A stretch of DNA of 64,000 nt from Streptococcus marimammalium DSM 18627 (GCF_000380045.1 NZ_KB904340.1:62001-126000), one strand, 5' to 3'. Positions 1-9,509 are shown, counted from the stretch's first letter. Notes: a model not told the origin generated them from the sequence alone. A program made the numbers and translations.

Positions 1-87
1 GTACGTATCGTTAATGAAGTAGACCACGTTAACCGCATTGTCTATGATATTACTAGCAAACCACCAGCAACAGTAGAGTGGGAGTAA
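1..87 (+). CDS. guaA: GMP synthase (glutamine-hydrolysing), C-terminal end
   Basis: This is the last 28 codons and the TAA stop of a gene that begins outside the window. The frame reads VRIVNEVDHVNRIVYDITSK and ends PPATVEWE, which is the conserved C-terminal tail of bacterial GuaA. GuaA amidates XMP to GMP in the cytosol, and this tail belongs to its dimerisation domain. The 3' end of guaA is a known integration hotspot for genomic islands. Here the last codons coincide with an 11-bp repeat found again near 10.44 kb, so the reading frame is kept intact by the insertion. Confidence 0.93.
   Translation, partial: VRIVNEVDHVNRIVYDITSKPPATVEWE
76..86 (+). repeat. attL, left copy of the 11-bp island repeat
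   Basis: The bases GAGTGGGAGTA occupy 76-86 and form the final sense codons of guaA plus the first two bases of its stop. An identical copy lies at 10437-10447. Perfect direct repeats that start in the 3' end of guaA are what tyrosine-recombinase islands leave at this site. Confidence 0.82.
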
Positions 88-173
88 CTAAAAAGAGGCT
101 CTAAAGCGTTATAAATAGCCATTTTATGAGTATAGTACTTGCAAAATGCTTGCAGATTTTATTATTGTATGTA

Positions 174-209
174 AAAACGCTAATCGGTATATAGACTGAT
201 TAGCGTTTT
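174..209. terminator. Hairpin terminator downstream of guaA
   Basis: Two 15-base arms (174-188 and 195-209, starting AAAACGCTAATC) pair with one mismatch around a 6-base loop. Flanking A and T runs allow use in both directions. It sits just inside the island and would separate guaA transcription from the relaxase remnant. Confidence 0.7.
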
Positions 210-256
210 GCTTTTTGTTCATCAAAATCAGATATATCAATAATAATAAGCTGAAG

Positions 257-1704
257 GCAGTTACGAAGATACATCCAATTAAAACTACGCTGAAAAAACG
301 ATAGACTATATCTGTAATGGTGATAAAACCGATGATGAAATCTATGTTACCACCCACCTTTGCAGTAGAGAAAATGCCCACAAGGAATTTGAGCTTACCA
401 AGAAACAGTTTGGCTCAAGAACCAAGACCTTAGCCCATCATTTAATTCAATCTTTCGTTCCGGAAGAAGTAAGTTTTGAAGAAGCTCATCAAGTTGGAAT
501 TGAACTTTGCGAAAAAATTTTAGAAGGAAAATATGAGTATGTATTAGCTACCCATATAGATAAAGACCATATTCACAATCACATCATATTTAATTCCATC
601 GATGTGGATGAAGGGAAGGTTTATCATTCCTACTATTGCTCTTATATGAATATTCGAAATCAGAGCGACAAGCTTTGCAAGGAGCATAATTTATCTGTAA
701 TCGACCGGGAAACACAAAAGGAAATCAACGAGATTAAGCAAAGAAAATTTGTGAATTGGTATGATTGGAATGAAGATAAAAAAGGTAAAAGTTATAAATC
801 CAGACTGCAATTTGATATGGATAGAGTGATTCAAAAAGCAATAAACTGGGAACATTTTCTTAGAATAATGGAACAATATGGATATGAAATTAAGTTTGGC
901 AAGCATATTGCTTTCAAACAAAAAAATCAGCAAAGATTTACCAGAGCGAAAACCATAGGGGATAATTACACAGAAGAAAAAATCAAAGAAAGAATCCGAA
1001 ATAAAGACAAAGAAATAGGAGAGCTGGTGGATAAAACAAAATATGGAAATCAGGATTGGGTAGTTCATACCAACATGCAAGTAGCATCTAAAATTCTATT
1101 AAAAATAAGAGATAAAGGTTTTAACTCCATGGAAGCATTGGAAAAAGGAATTCAAAAAATATCATTTCAAAAAAATCAATTGAAACGACAATTTGATAAA
1201 CTTTCGTGGGAACAAAAGAGGATAAAAGAAGTAGTAAAGCATATTCAAATCTGTATCAGCAAAAGAGAACATTACGAGGGCTATCTTAAAAACCCAAATG
1301 ATAAAATTTATATGATGATGAACCGAAAAGATGTAGAAGCCTCTCAGAAATCCTATGAGGAAATAGATATTTTTCTTAAGCAATTTCCGCATTTGAAAGA
1401 TATTGTATTAGAAGGATTGAAGAAAAAATCAAGTAAAAATCTTTTCAGAAAATTAAATGAGCATTCCAAAGAATTACAGGTTAAACAAGAGGATATTGCT
1501 AAGAAATACAATTCGTTATTAGTACAATATGAGGAATTTAAACATCTGAAAGTTAATATGAATGAATATCTTGGTAGAGATAAAGTTGAAATGGGAAAAG
1601 AATCAATTATTAAAACTCTCAATAGAAAGGAGATTAAGGCTAAGGTTGAAACAAAAGAGACTGTAAGAAATAAGAGAAAAAGTTCAAAAGAAATCGATTT
1701 ATAG
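257..1704 (+). pseudogene. MobA/VirD2-type relaxase, frameshifted and start-less
   Basis: The relaxase would nick oriT and lead conjugative transfer. Reading begins at 257 with AVTKIHPIKTTLKK and jumps frame within a run of six A at 293-298. It continues as TIDYICNGDKTDDEIYVTTH through to a stop at 1702. A single lost A would explain the shift. The HUH metal-binding motif is present as HIDKDHIHNHIIFN near 550-590, and the body contains the SRLQFDMDR and FTRAKTIG blocks usual in this family. The codon where the start should be is AAG. The longest intact frame alone (from 604) lacks the catalytic N-terminus, so the protein should be inactive in transfer. A sequencing error in the A run is the alternative. 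Confidence 0.82.
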
Positions 1705-1749
1705 AGTGTAATCATGTTTAATTATATTTTCAAACACTATAGCTTATGA

Positions 1750-1755
1750 TATAAT
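1750..1755 (+). promoter_or_regulatory. -10 box for the HTH/hsd cluster
   Basis: TATAAT lies 48 bases before the HTH start in an AT-rich gap between the relaxase and the regulator. No good -35 is seen, only a weak TTTTCA at 17-bp spacing (1727-1732). Confidence 0.45.
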
Positions 1756-1802
1756 ATATGATATATAAATGTAGTATAAAAATTTTTAAGGAGAAGATTG
1801 AT

Positions 1803-2018
1803 ATGGAGTTTTCTGAAATCATTAAGGATATTCGTTCGGAATTAAATTTATCACAAGAAGGATTAGCTAGAGAATTACATGTTGGATTCAGTTCAGTAAA
1901 TAGATGGGAGAACAATAAATCAAAACCTAATCAAATTGCAAGACACGCTTTGATTGAATTTTGTAAAAAGAAGAAGTTAAGACAGGATTTAATCGATTTA
2001 TTAGAATCAATTAATTAA
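1803..2018 (+). CDS. XRE-like helix-turn-helix regulator of the hsd locus
   Basis: This is a 71-residue protein, essentially one HTH domain. The helix-turn-helix reads LSQEGLARELHVGFSSVNRW, followed by ENNKSKPNQIARHALIEF. The ATG at 1803 is preferred because AAGGAG at 1788-1793 lies 9 bases upstream. A longer reading from 1758 adds an unlikely lysine-rich leader. It ends 18 bases before hsdR and is co-directional, so it may control restriction gene expression when the island enters a new host, as C-proteins and small HTH regulators do in other R-M loci. That role is inferred from position only. Confidence 0.8.
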   Translation: MEFSEIIKDIRSELNLSQEGLARELHVGFSSVNRWENNKSKPNQIARHALIEFCKKKKLRQDLIDLLESIN

Positions 2019-2036
2019 TAATAAAGGATGATATGT

Positions 2037-5000
2037 ATGAAGAATGAGAAGCAAATAGAAAATGAGTTTATTAAGAGACTTGTAGATTTAAAATATGTCT
2101 ATCGTGAAGATATTAGAGATAAGATTTCACTAGAAGAGAATTTCAGAAAACATTTTGAACGATTGAATCGTGTTAAACTAAGCGACTCTGAATTTACAAG
2201 GCTACGTGACAGCATAATAAATCCAGATGTTTTTGATACTGCAAAAAAATTAAGGGAAATAAATACATTTAAAAGAGATGATGATACACCTTTGCAGTAT
2301 ATGCTTGTCAATATTAAAGATTGGTGTAAGAACGAGTTTGAAGTTGTTAATCAATTACGAATTAATACAGAAAACAGCAATCAACGTTATGATGTTATGT
2401 TACTTATTAATGGTATTCCGGTAGTTCAAGTTGAATTAAAAACATTGCAAATCACTCCTAAAAAAGCTATGGAACAAATAGTAAACTACAAAAACGACCC
2501 GGGGAATGGATATACAAATTCATTGCTTTGTTTTATACAACTATTTATTGTAAGTAATGAAACCAATACTTATTATTTCGCCAATAATCGAAAAGAACAT
2601 TTTTGTTTTAATGCAGAGGAAAGATTTTTACCTATCTATGAATTTGCAAATAAAGACAATAATAAAATAACAAATTTATATGAATTTACGGATTGTTTTT
2701 TATCTAAGTGTGAACTTGGTGAACTTATCAGTAGATATATGGTGCTTATAGTAAGCGAGCAAAAGTTATTAATCATGCGACCATATCAAATTTATGCAGT
2801 TAAAGCAATTATGGATTGTATTGAGCAAAATCGTGGTAATGGCTATATTTGGCATACGACCGGAAGCGGTAAAACCCTTACATCATTTAAAGCGTCAACA
2901 CTTTTGAAGGATAATCCGGAGATTGAAAAGTGTTTATTTGTCGTGGATAGAAAAGATTTGGATAGACAGACTCGTATAGAATTTAATAAGTTTCAGGAAG
3001 GTTGTGTGGAAGAGAATACAAATACAGAAAGTTTGGTCAAACGTCTTGCATCGGATGATTATAAAGATAAAGTCATAGTCACCACAATACAGAAACTTGG
3101 ACTTGCACTTGACGATGATAGTAGGCGAAATCAAGAGAAAAAAAGAAGAGGGGAGTTGACTTTTAAAGAAAGATTGGAAAGTCTGCAAGATAAACGCATG
3201 GCTATTATTTTTGATGAATGCCACCGTTCGCAGTTTGGTGATAATCACGAGGCGATAAAAACCTTCTTTCCTAAAGCACAACTTTTTGGATTTACAGGTA
3301 CCCCGATTTTCGAAGAAAATTCATCTTACAGGCAAGTCGATGGAACCATAGGTTCTTATAGAACAACAAAGGATGTTTTTGAAAAAGAACTTCACTCATA
3401 TACAATAACAAATGCCATTGATGACGGAAATGTTTTGCGTTTTCATATTGACTATTTCAAACCCGATGATGTTCAAATGGCTGCAAAAGCAGATTCAACA
3501 ATAAGTAAAAAGAAAATTGCAGAAGCTATATTATCCAAGCATGATGCCGCAACTTATAATAGACGTTATAATGCTATTTTGGCAACAGCGAGTATTACTG
3601 AAGCAATAGAATATTACAATTTATTTAAAGAGTTGCAGAAAGAATATAAAAAGACGAATGAAATTTTTGTTCCTCTTAATATTGCTTGTGTTTTTTCACC
3701 GCCTGCTGATGGTAACAAGGATGTGAAACAACTTCAGGAGGATCTTGATCAAGAAAAGATAGATAATAAACAGGATCCGGATAAGAAAAAAAAGGCATTA
3801 AAACAAATAATTGATGATTATAATAATAAATATAAAACAACTCATGACATCAATAATTTTGATTTATACTATCAAGATGTGCAAAAGCGTATAAAAGATC
3901 ATCAATATTCTAACGCTGATTACTCTCACGAAAATAAAATAGATATCATAATTGTGGTAGATATGCTTTTGACGGGATTTGATTCAAAGTATTTAAATAC
4001 TTTATATGTGGATAAAAATTTGAAACAACACGGACTAATTCAAGCCTTTTCAAGAACAAACAGAGTCCTGAATCCCACAAAACCTTATGGCAATATTATT
4101 GATTTTAGAGGACATAAAAATGAGGTTGATGCAGCGATCAGACTGTTTTCGGGTAAAGAAAATAGTGAAAAAGTAAAAGAAATTTGGCTTGTAGATCCTG
4201 CTCCTACTATAATTAAAAAGTTGGAAAAAGCAGTAGATGAACTTGGAGATTTTATGAAAGCCCAAGGACTGGAATATAAACCTGAAGAAGTAAATAATCT
4301 TAAAGGCGACACGGCTCGTGCTATGTTTATTGATAAATTTAAGGAGATACAAAGGTTAAAAACACAGCTTAATCAATATACGGATATTAAAGAGGATCAG
4401 GCATCGGATATCAAGAATCTATTACCGGAAGATACAATGCGTGCATTTAAAGGGGTATATTTAGATATCGCAAGTAGATTAAAAGACAACCAAGGAAAAG
4501 ATGCAAATAATATAGTTCCTGAAGTGGAACAGTTGGATTTTGAATTTGTTTTATTTTCATCTGCCATTATTGACTATGATTATATTATGGCTCTAATTTC
4601 TCAATATACACAATCGAATATCCCTAAAAAAGAGAAAATGACGAAGAAGGAATTGATAGCCCTTATTGCTTCAACCTCCAATTTAATGGATCAAAAGGAA
4701 GATATTGAAGAATATATAGAAGAACTTGACCAATTTATTAAAACTTCCGGAGAGAATAAAGGCTTGAGTGAAAAGGAGGTAATGGACGGTTATCAAAAAT
4801 TCAAATCTGAAAAATCTTCTAAAAAGCTCATCTCCATATCTGAAAAATATGGTATTGAAGCAGATACTTTGCAATCTTTTGTTAAGGCAATCATGGATAG
4901 GATGATTTTTGATGGGGAAAAATTGATTGATTTATTGGAACCATTAAATCTTAGCTGGAGAGAAAGAACCGAAAAAGAGTTGCAGTTGATGGAGGACTTA

Positions 5001-5063
5001 ATTCCTGTATTAAAGAAAATGGCAGATGGTCGAGAGATTGTGGGGTTAAAGGCGTATGAGTAA
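2037..5063 (+). CDS. hsdR: Type I restriction enzyme, R subunit
   Basis: HsdR is the ATP-driven translocase and endonuclease of the type I complex R2M2S. The roughly 1000-residue length fits the family. An N-terminal nuclease signature of D...ExK type is visible as QVELK, near residue 137. The SF2 motor follows, with Walker A HTTGSGKT near residue 277, DECH box IIFDECHRSQFG, motif III FTGTPIF, and later motifs LLTGFDSKYLNT and QAFSRTNRV. The ATG at 2037 is chosen because AAAGG at 2023-2027 is 9 bases away; the ATG at 2028 abuts it. It overlaps hsdS by 8 bases, so S is translationally coupled. Nothing looks broken. It should restrict unmodified DNA together with HsdS and HsdM. Confidence 0.95.
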   Translation: MKNEKQIENEFIKRLVDLKYVYREDIRDKISLEENFRKHFERLNRVKLSDSEFTRLRDSIINPDVFDTAKKLREINTFKRDDDTPLQYMLVNIKDWCKNEFEVVNQLRINTENSNQRYDVMLLINGIPVVQVELKTLQITPKKAMEQIVNYKNDPGNGYTNSLLCFIQLFIVSNETNTYYFANNRKEHFCFNAEERFLPIYEFANKDNNKITNLYEFTDCFLSKCELGELISRYMVLIVSEQKLLIMRPYQIYAVKAIMDCIEQNRGNGYIWHTTGSGKTLTSFKASTLLKDNPEIEKCLFVVDRKDLDRQTRIEFNKFQEGCVEENTNTESLVKRLASDDYKDKVIVTTIQKLGLALDDDSRRNQEKKRRGELTFKERLESLQDKRMAIIFDECHRSQFGDNHEAIKTFFPKAQLFGFTGTPIFEENSSYRQVDGTIGSYRTTKDVFEKELHSYTITNAIDDGNVLRFHIDYFKPDDVQMAAKADSTISKKKIAEAILSKHDAATYNRRYNAILATASITEAIEYYNLFKELQKEYKKTNEIFVPLNIACVFSPPADGNKDVKQLQEDLDQEKIDNKQDPDKKKKALKQIIDDYNNKYKTTHDINNFDLYYQDVQKRIKDHQYSNADYSHENKIDIIIVVDMLLTGFDSKYLNTLYVDKNLKQHGLIQAFSRTNRVLNPTKPYGNIIDFRGHKNEVDAAIRLFSGKENSEKVKEIWLVDPAPTIIKKLEKAVDELGDFMKAQGLEYKPEEVNNLKGDTARAMFIDKFKEIQRLKTQLNQYTDIKEDQASDIKNLLPEDTMRAFKGVYLDIASRLKDNQGKDANNIVPEVEQLDFEFVLFSSAIIDYDYIMALISQYTQSNIPKKEKMTKKELIALIASTSNLMDQKEDIEEYIEELDQFIKTSGENKGLSEKEVMDGYQKFKSEKSSKKLISISEKYGIEADTLQSFVKAIMDRMIFDGEKLIDLLEPLNLSWRERTEKELQLMEDLIPVLKKMADGREIVGLKAYE

Positions 5064-6339
5064 AAGAAAAATGCTGAAGATCAGATATAGATTCCCAAAT
5101 TTTAATTTTGATTGGAAAAAAAAATATTTTAATGATATATTTGATTTTCATCAGACAAATACATTTTCAAGAAGTCAAATGAATGATAAAAGAGGATTTA
5201 CAAGAAATATTCATTATGGAGATATTTTGACAAAATATGGAAATGTTTTAAGTGATTTCCAAGCAGTACCTTATATAAATCAAGAGATTAGTTTATTGAA
5301 ATTTAAAGAAGAGAGTTACTTACAAAACGGAGATATTATTATTGCCGATACAGCTGAAGATTTAACTGTTGGAAAATCGATGGAAGTTCAAAATGTTGAT
5401 GAAAAAATATTATCAGGATTACACACAATATTGTGTAGACCAAAATTTAGGTTTGCTCCTGAATTTTTGGGCTATTATCTAAATACATCAAGTTATCGCA
5501 GTAGTTTTATTCCTCTTGTTGTAGGAGTAAAAGTTTGTTCTATAAGTAAAACAAATATATCAAAAACATTAGTTATGTACCCGGATGATATTGATGAACA
5601 ACAAAAAATTGCAGATTGTCTATCTTCTGTTGACAAGCTTATTTCTGCTGAAGAAAAAAAGTTATCATTTCTGAAAGATTATAAAAAAGGCTGGATGCAA
5701 AGGTTGTTTCCTAAAGAAGGAAAAACAGTTCCAGAGTTGAGGTTTCCTGAGTTTCGGGATTGTGGGGAGTGGGAAAAGTTGAAGATAAAGAGGATTTGTT
5801 ATCCTCCCTATAGCGGTGGAACTCCAGTTACTTCTAAAAAAGAATATTATAATGGCACTATTCCATTTATTAGATCAGGTGAAATTGGTAGGTTAAAAAC
5901 AGAATTGTTTTTAACCTCCAAGGGATTAGACAATTCTTCTGCTAAAATGATTGAAAAAGGAGATGTTTTAATGGCTCTTTATGGAGCAAATAGTGGTGAT
6001 GTTGCAATATCGCCTATTAGAGGGGCTATTAACCAAGCAATTCTGTGTTTGAGGCATAAAAATAATAATGCTTTTTTATATCACTATCTTGCATTTAAGA
6101 AAAATTGGATAGTCAGAACATATATACAAGGAGGACAGGGGAACTTATCTGGAGAGATTGTAAAATCAATTGAACTTTGTTCTCCGCAAGAACCAAAAGA
6201 ACAACAAAAAATTGCAAATTTTTTATCTGGGATAGATGAACTGATAATTAGACAAATAGATAAAATTGAAGCGTTAAAACAACATAAGCAAGCATTAATG
6301 CAAGGGTTGTTTCCTGCTGTTGAGGAGGTTTTGAAATGA
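5056..6339 (+). CDS. hsdS: Type I restriction enzyme, specificity subunit
   Basis: HsdS chooses the bipartite target for both methylation and cleavage. The 427 residues contain two target-recognition domains. TRD1 covers about residues 15-185 and TRD2 about 232-395. Each is followed by a related helical spacer, EQQKIADCLSSVDKLI and EQQKIANFLSGIDELI, and then by a similar tail (MQRLFP, MQGLFP). This is the usual circular repeat that bridges two HsdM. The start overlaps the end of hsdR, and the stop overlaps the prrC start in ATGA. Only one hsdS is present and no invertible partner is seen nearby, so phase variation by inversion is not indicated. The recognition sequence cannot be read by eye. 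Confidence 0.94.
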   Translation: MSKRKMLKIRYRFPNFNFDWKKKYFNDIFDFHQTNTFSRSQMNDKRGFTRNIHYGDILTKYGNVLSDFQAVPYINQEISLLKFKEESYLQNGDIIIADTAEDLTVGKSMEVQNVDEKILSGLHTILCRPKFRFAPEFLGYYLNTSSYRSSFIPLVVGVKVCSISKTNISKTLVMYPDDIDEQQKIADCLSSVDKLISAEEKKLSFLKDYKKGWMQRLFPKEGKTVPELRFPEFRDCGEWEKLKIKRICYPPYSGGTPVTSKKEYYNGTIPFIRSGEIGRLKTELFLTSKGLDNSSAKMIEKGDVLMALYGANSGDVAISPIRGAINQAILCLRHKNNNAFLYHYLAFKKNWIVRTYIQGGQGNLSGEIVKSIELCSPQEPKEQQKIANFLSGIDELIIRQIDKIEALKQHKQALMQGLFPAVEEVLK

Positions 6340-7664
6340 GTATGAATATACCTAAAAGCTTCACAAAAAAAGAATTTCAAAAACTAACAAACAAAACTTT
6401 AGGAAATAAACCTCAGGGTAATAATCCATTTCAACAATATAAAAAAATAATTACGGATAATTACAAAAAAGATAGAGATTCTGGAAATTATATTTTGAAA
6501 GAAGGATTATCTAATGAAGCACTTGCAAATATTGATTTTATTTTTAAAAGAATTGGATATAAAGAATTTAATTCAATTAGAGAAGTTGCTGAATATTTTA
6601 AAAGATTATTGGAGGAAAAAAAATATATTGTTTTATTTGCTTATAACGGAACAGGTAAAACAAGACTTTCTGGTGAATTTAAATCTTTAGGACAGCAGTT
6701 GAATGAAGAAACAGGAGAAAAAACAGCAGATACACTTTACTACAATGCTTTTACAGAAGATTTGTTTTATTGGGATAATGATTTAGATTATGATACAGAG
6801 CGTGTATTAAAATTTAATAGGCATTCTCGTTTTTTCAATGGACTAAAAGATTTGGATATGGATAATAAAATTCGCCCATTTCTTCATCGATATGCGGATT
6901 TTGGCTTTGATATTGATTATGATGAGGCAAAGATTAGTTTTTATAGAGAAGAATTGGTTGAAGGAAGGATGCAACGTACAGACAATATTAAAATATCTCG
7001 AGGTGAAGAGAATATTTTTATTTGGTGTTTTTTCTTGGCAGTTGTTCAATTGGTAATAGACAAAGCGGAGGCATATGAATGGGTAAAATACATTTATGTA
7101 GATGACCCTATTTCTTCTTTGGATGATAATAATGTAATTGCTGTAGCAAGTCATTTAGCCTCACTTATGAGAGGAGACGACATAAAAGTTATTATTTCAT
7201 CACATCATACACTTTTTTTCAATGTCTTATGTAACGAGATTAACAGAGCGCAACAAATATTTTTACAAAAAAGTACAGACAATGCTTCTTATATTTTGAA
7301 AGATACCACTAAGACACCTTTTTTTCATCATGTTGCATTATTGAAGGAATTAAAACAAGCATCGGATACAGGGATATTGTATACTTATCATTTTAATATT
7401 TTAAGGAATATATTAGAAAAAACCGCTTCATTTCATGGATATGCACATTTTTCTTCTTGTATTAGAAAAGGTGATGAAGAGAATGAACCTGTATACACAA
7501 GGGTTGTTAATCTTTTAAGTCATGGCAATTATTCTTTATTTGAGCCTAAGGAAATGGTAGAGGAAAATAAGCAATACTTTAGAGATATACTTAAAAATTT
7601 TTTAGAAGATTATAATTTTAACCAAAGATTATTTGAGGAAACTCAAAATGAGGAGGAAAAATAA
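6336..7664 (+). CDS. prrC: PrrC-type anticodon nuclease embedded in the hsd operon
   Basis: PrrC is kept silent by an intact type I R-M complex and, when that complex is disabled by a phage inhibitor, cuts a host tRNA anticodon loop (tRNA-Lys in E. coli) to stop phage protein synthesis. Here 442 residues show an ABC-type ATPase half: Walker A AYNGTGKT (102-109), the family block YYNAFTEDLFYWDNDL (135-150), a signature-like ISRGEE (220-225), Walker B YIYVDDPISSLDD (252-264) and an H-loop ISSHH (287-291). The nuclease half carries Arg357 and Glu361 (NILRNILE) and His396 (LLSHG), matching the Arg-Glu-His triad of E. coli PrrC. An N-terminal extension of roughly 60 residues precedes the ATPase compared with my recollection of E. 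coli PrrC. It is coupled to hsdS (4-base overlap) and hsdM (1-base overlap). Confidence 0.9.
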   Translation: MSMNIPKSFTKKEFQKLTNKTLGNKPQGNNPFQQYKKIITDNYKKDRDSGNYILKEGLSNEALANIDFIFKRIGYKEFNSIREVAEYFKRLLEEKKYIVLFAYNGTGKTRLSGEFKSLGQQLNEETGEKTADTLYYNAFTEDLFYWDNDLDYDTERVLKFNRHSRFFNGLKDLDMDNKIRPFLHRYADFGFDIDYDEAKISFYREELVEGRMQRTDNIKISRGEENIFIWCFFLAVVQLVIDKAEAYEWVKYIYVDDPISSLDDNNVIAVASHLASLMRGDDIKVIISSHHTLFFNVLCNEINRAQQIFLQKSTDNASYILKDTTKTPFFHHVALLKELKQASDTGILYTYHFNILRNILEKTASFHGYAHFSSCIRKGDEENEPVYTRVVNLLSHGNYSLFEPKEMVEENKQYFRDILKNFLEDYNFNQRLFEETQNEEEK

Positions 7665-9457
7665 TGAGTAATTTACAACAAAAACAATTAGGAGATGCAC
7701 TTTGGGGCATAGCAGATAAACTTCGCGGGGCTATGAATGCGGATGACTTTCGTGATTATATGTTGTCTTTCCTCTTTTTGAGATACCTTTCTGATAACTA
7801 TGAAGATGCCGTAAAAAAAGAGCTTGGAAGAGATTACACGGATTGTGAAAAAGAAATTGAAAATGCATTGGCAGATGGAAATGTTGATAAAGTTATTGAG
7901 GAATTAAAAGAAAAGATTTCGAATTACTTTGAAGAACTACCTATAAATAAGTTACCGGTAAAACAAGGTGAAACGGATCATAAAATCATTAAGAATGCAA
8001 GGCAAATACTTGTTGATGAGTATCATAATTTGCTTGAAAGTGGCAAATTAACTCCGCTAAGTGTTTGGTATATGAATAATTTAGACCAGATAGCTATGTT
8101 TGAAAAACAGATGCGAAAAAAGGTGCATTTTGTTATTAAACCACAATATCTATGGAGAAATATTTATGAATTAGCAAGGACTCAAAACAAACAACTTTTA
8201 AAGACTTTGCAAAAAGGGTTTAAATTTATTGAGAATGAATCTTTTGACAGTACTTTTCATGGATTATTTTCGGAAGTGAATCTTGATTCGGATAAGTTAG
8301 GAAAAAGCTATCCATTACGAAACGAAATGCTTTGCTCTATTATTTCCGAAATTGCTGAAAAACTTGCCGAGTTTACTGATGATATAGATCTTTTAGGAAA
8401 TGCTTATGAATACTTAATTGGTAAATTTGCAGCGGGTTCAGGTAAAAAAGCCGGAGAATTCTACACCCCTCAGCAGATTTCCAACATTCTTTCCAGAATT
8501 GTTATATTAGATCCTCAAAATCCCAAGTCGGGAAAGAGAAATAAGATTAATAATCTACTGGATTTTGCTTGCGGGTCCGGATCATTGCTTATTAATGTAA
8601 AAAAGCATCTTGAACCTAATAGCATAAGTCAAATATACGGGCAAGAGAAAAATATAACTACTTATAACCTTGCAAGGATGAACATGTTATTGCATGGTTT
8701 TAAGGATTCTGAATTTCAAATTTTTCATGGAGATTCATTGCTGAATGATTGGTCGCTTTTGAATGAAATGAATCCGGCTAAAAAATTGGAGTGTGATGCA
8801 GTGGTTGCAAATCCCCCATTTAGTTATAGATGGGAGACGAATGATACACTTGCCGAAGATTTTCGTTTTAAAAGTTACGGATTAGCCCCTAAGTCGGCAG
8901 CGGATTTTGCATTTTTATTACACGGATTTCATTTTTTGAGTAAGAATGGAACTATGGCAATCATCTTGCCTCATGGTGTGTTATTTCGCGGAGGTGCAGA
9001 GGAAAAAATCAGAACCAAACTTCTGAAAGACGGAAATATTGATGCGGTAATTGGATTACCAGCTAATTTATTTTTCTCAACAGGAATACCTGTATGCATT
9101 TTGATATTAAAAAAATGTAAAAAACCTGATGATGTGTTATTTATCAATGCGAGCGAATATTACGAAAAAGAAAAACGACAAAATGTTTTATTGCCGGAAC
9201 ACATAGATAAAATTGTTGAAACTTATCAATTTCGTAAGGAAGAAAAAAGATATTCTCGTCGTGTATCGTTGGAAGAAATTGAGAAAAATGGACACAACTT
9301 GAATATTTCACGATATATAAGTATAGCGCCAGAAGAAAAAATAATTGATATTAAAGAAGTATCAGAAGAACTTCAAAAAATAGAAGAAGAAATAAAAGCT
9401 GCAAAAGATAAACACAATGAGTTTTTGGATGAACTCGGTCTTACGAGATTGCCATAA
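7664..9457 (+). CDS. hsdM: Type I restriction enzyme, DNA methyltransferase subunit
   Basis: HsdM transfers a methyl group from S-adenosylmethionine to adenine N6 in the target set by HsdS. The 597-residue protein has an N-terminal helical domain, then GEFYTPQQIS (an HsdM hallmark), SAM motif I LDFACGSGSLLINV, and catalytic motif IV VVANPPFSYRW (NPPF). The C-terminal coiled region LQKIEEEIKAAKDKHNEF probably contacts HsdS. It starts within the stop of prrC (TAATG). Gene order R-S-prrC-M differs from the E. coli prr locus (M-S-prrC-R). No defect is seen, so the host genome should be methylated. Confidence 0.95.
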   Translation: MSNLQQKQLGDALWGIADKLRGAMNADDFRDYMLSFLFLRYLSDNYEDAVKKELGRDYTDCEKEIENALADGNVDKVIEELKEKISNYFEELPINKLPVKQGETDHKIIKNARQILVDEYHNLLESGKLTPLSVWYMNNLDQIAMFEKQMRKKVHFVIKPQYLWRNIYELARTQNKQLLKTLQKGFKFIENESFDSTFHGLFSEVNLDSDKLGKSYPLRNEMLCSIISEIAEKLAEFTDDIDLLGNAYEYLIGKFAAGSGKKAGEFYTPQQISNILSRIVILDPQNPKSGKRNKINNLLDFACGSGSLLINVKKHLEPNSISQIYGQEKNITTYNLARMNMLLHGFKDSEFQIFHGDSLLNDWSLLNEMNPAKKLECDAVVANPPFSYRWETNDTLAEDFRFKSYGLAPKSAADFAFLLHGFHFLSKNGTMAIILPHGVLFRGGAEEKIRTKLLKDGNIDAVIGLPANLFFSTGIPVCILILKKCKKPDDVLFINASEYYEKEKRQNVLLPEHIDKIVETYQFRKEEKRYSRRVSLEEIEKNGHNLNISRYISIAPEEKIIDIKEVSEELQKIEEEIKAAKDKHNEFLDELGLTRLP

Positions 9458-9509
9458 GCTTTATGTCTGAACAAGAGGAGGATAATATGCCCGATTTAAA
9501 AGCGAAAGA

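Noticed and set aside
691-1715. Long open frames on the - strand opposite the relaxase
   Set aside because: They have low-complexity Phe/Ile-rich products, no ribosome binding sites, and mirror the A-rich coding strand of the relaxase.
5766-5776. A GAGTGGGA stretch inside hsdS resembling the island repeat
   Set aside because: It matches only the first eight or nine bases, lies within an intact coding region and has no boundary features.
5056-6339. Phase-variable hsdS switching
   Set aside because: There is only one hsdS and no inverted partial hsdS or recombinase next to it. The two internal spacer repeats are normal for HsdS.
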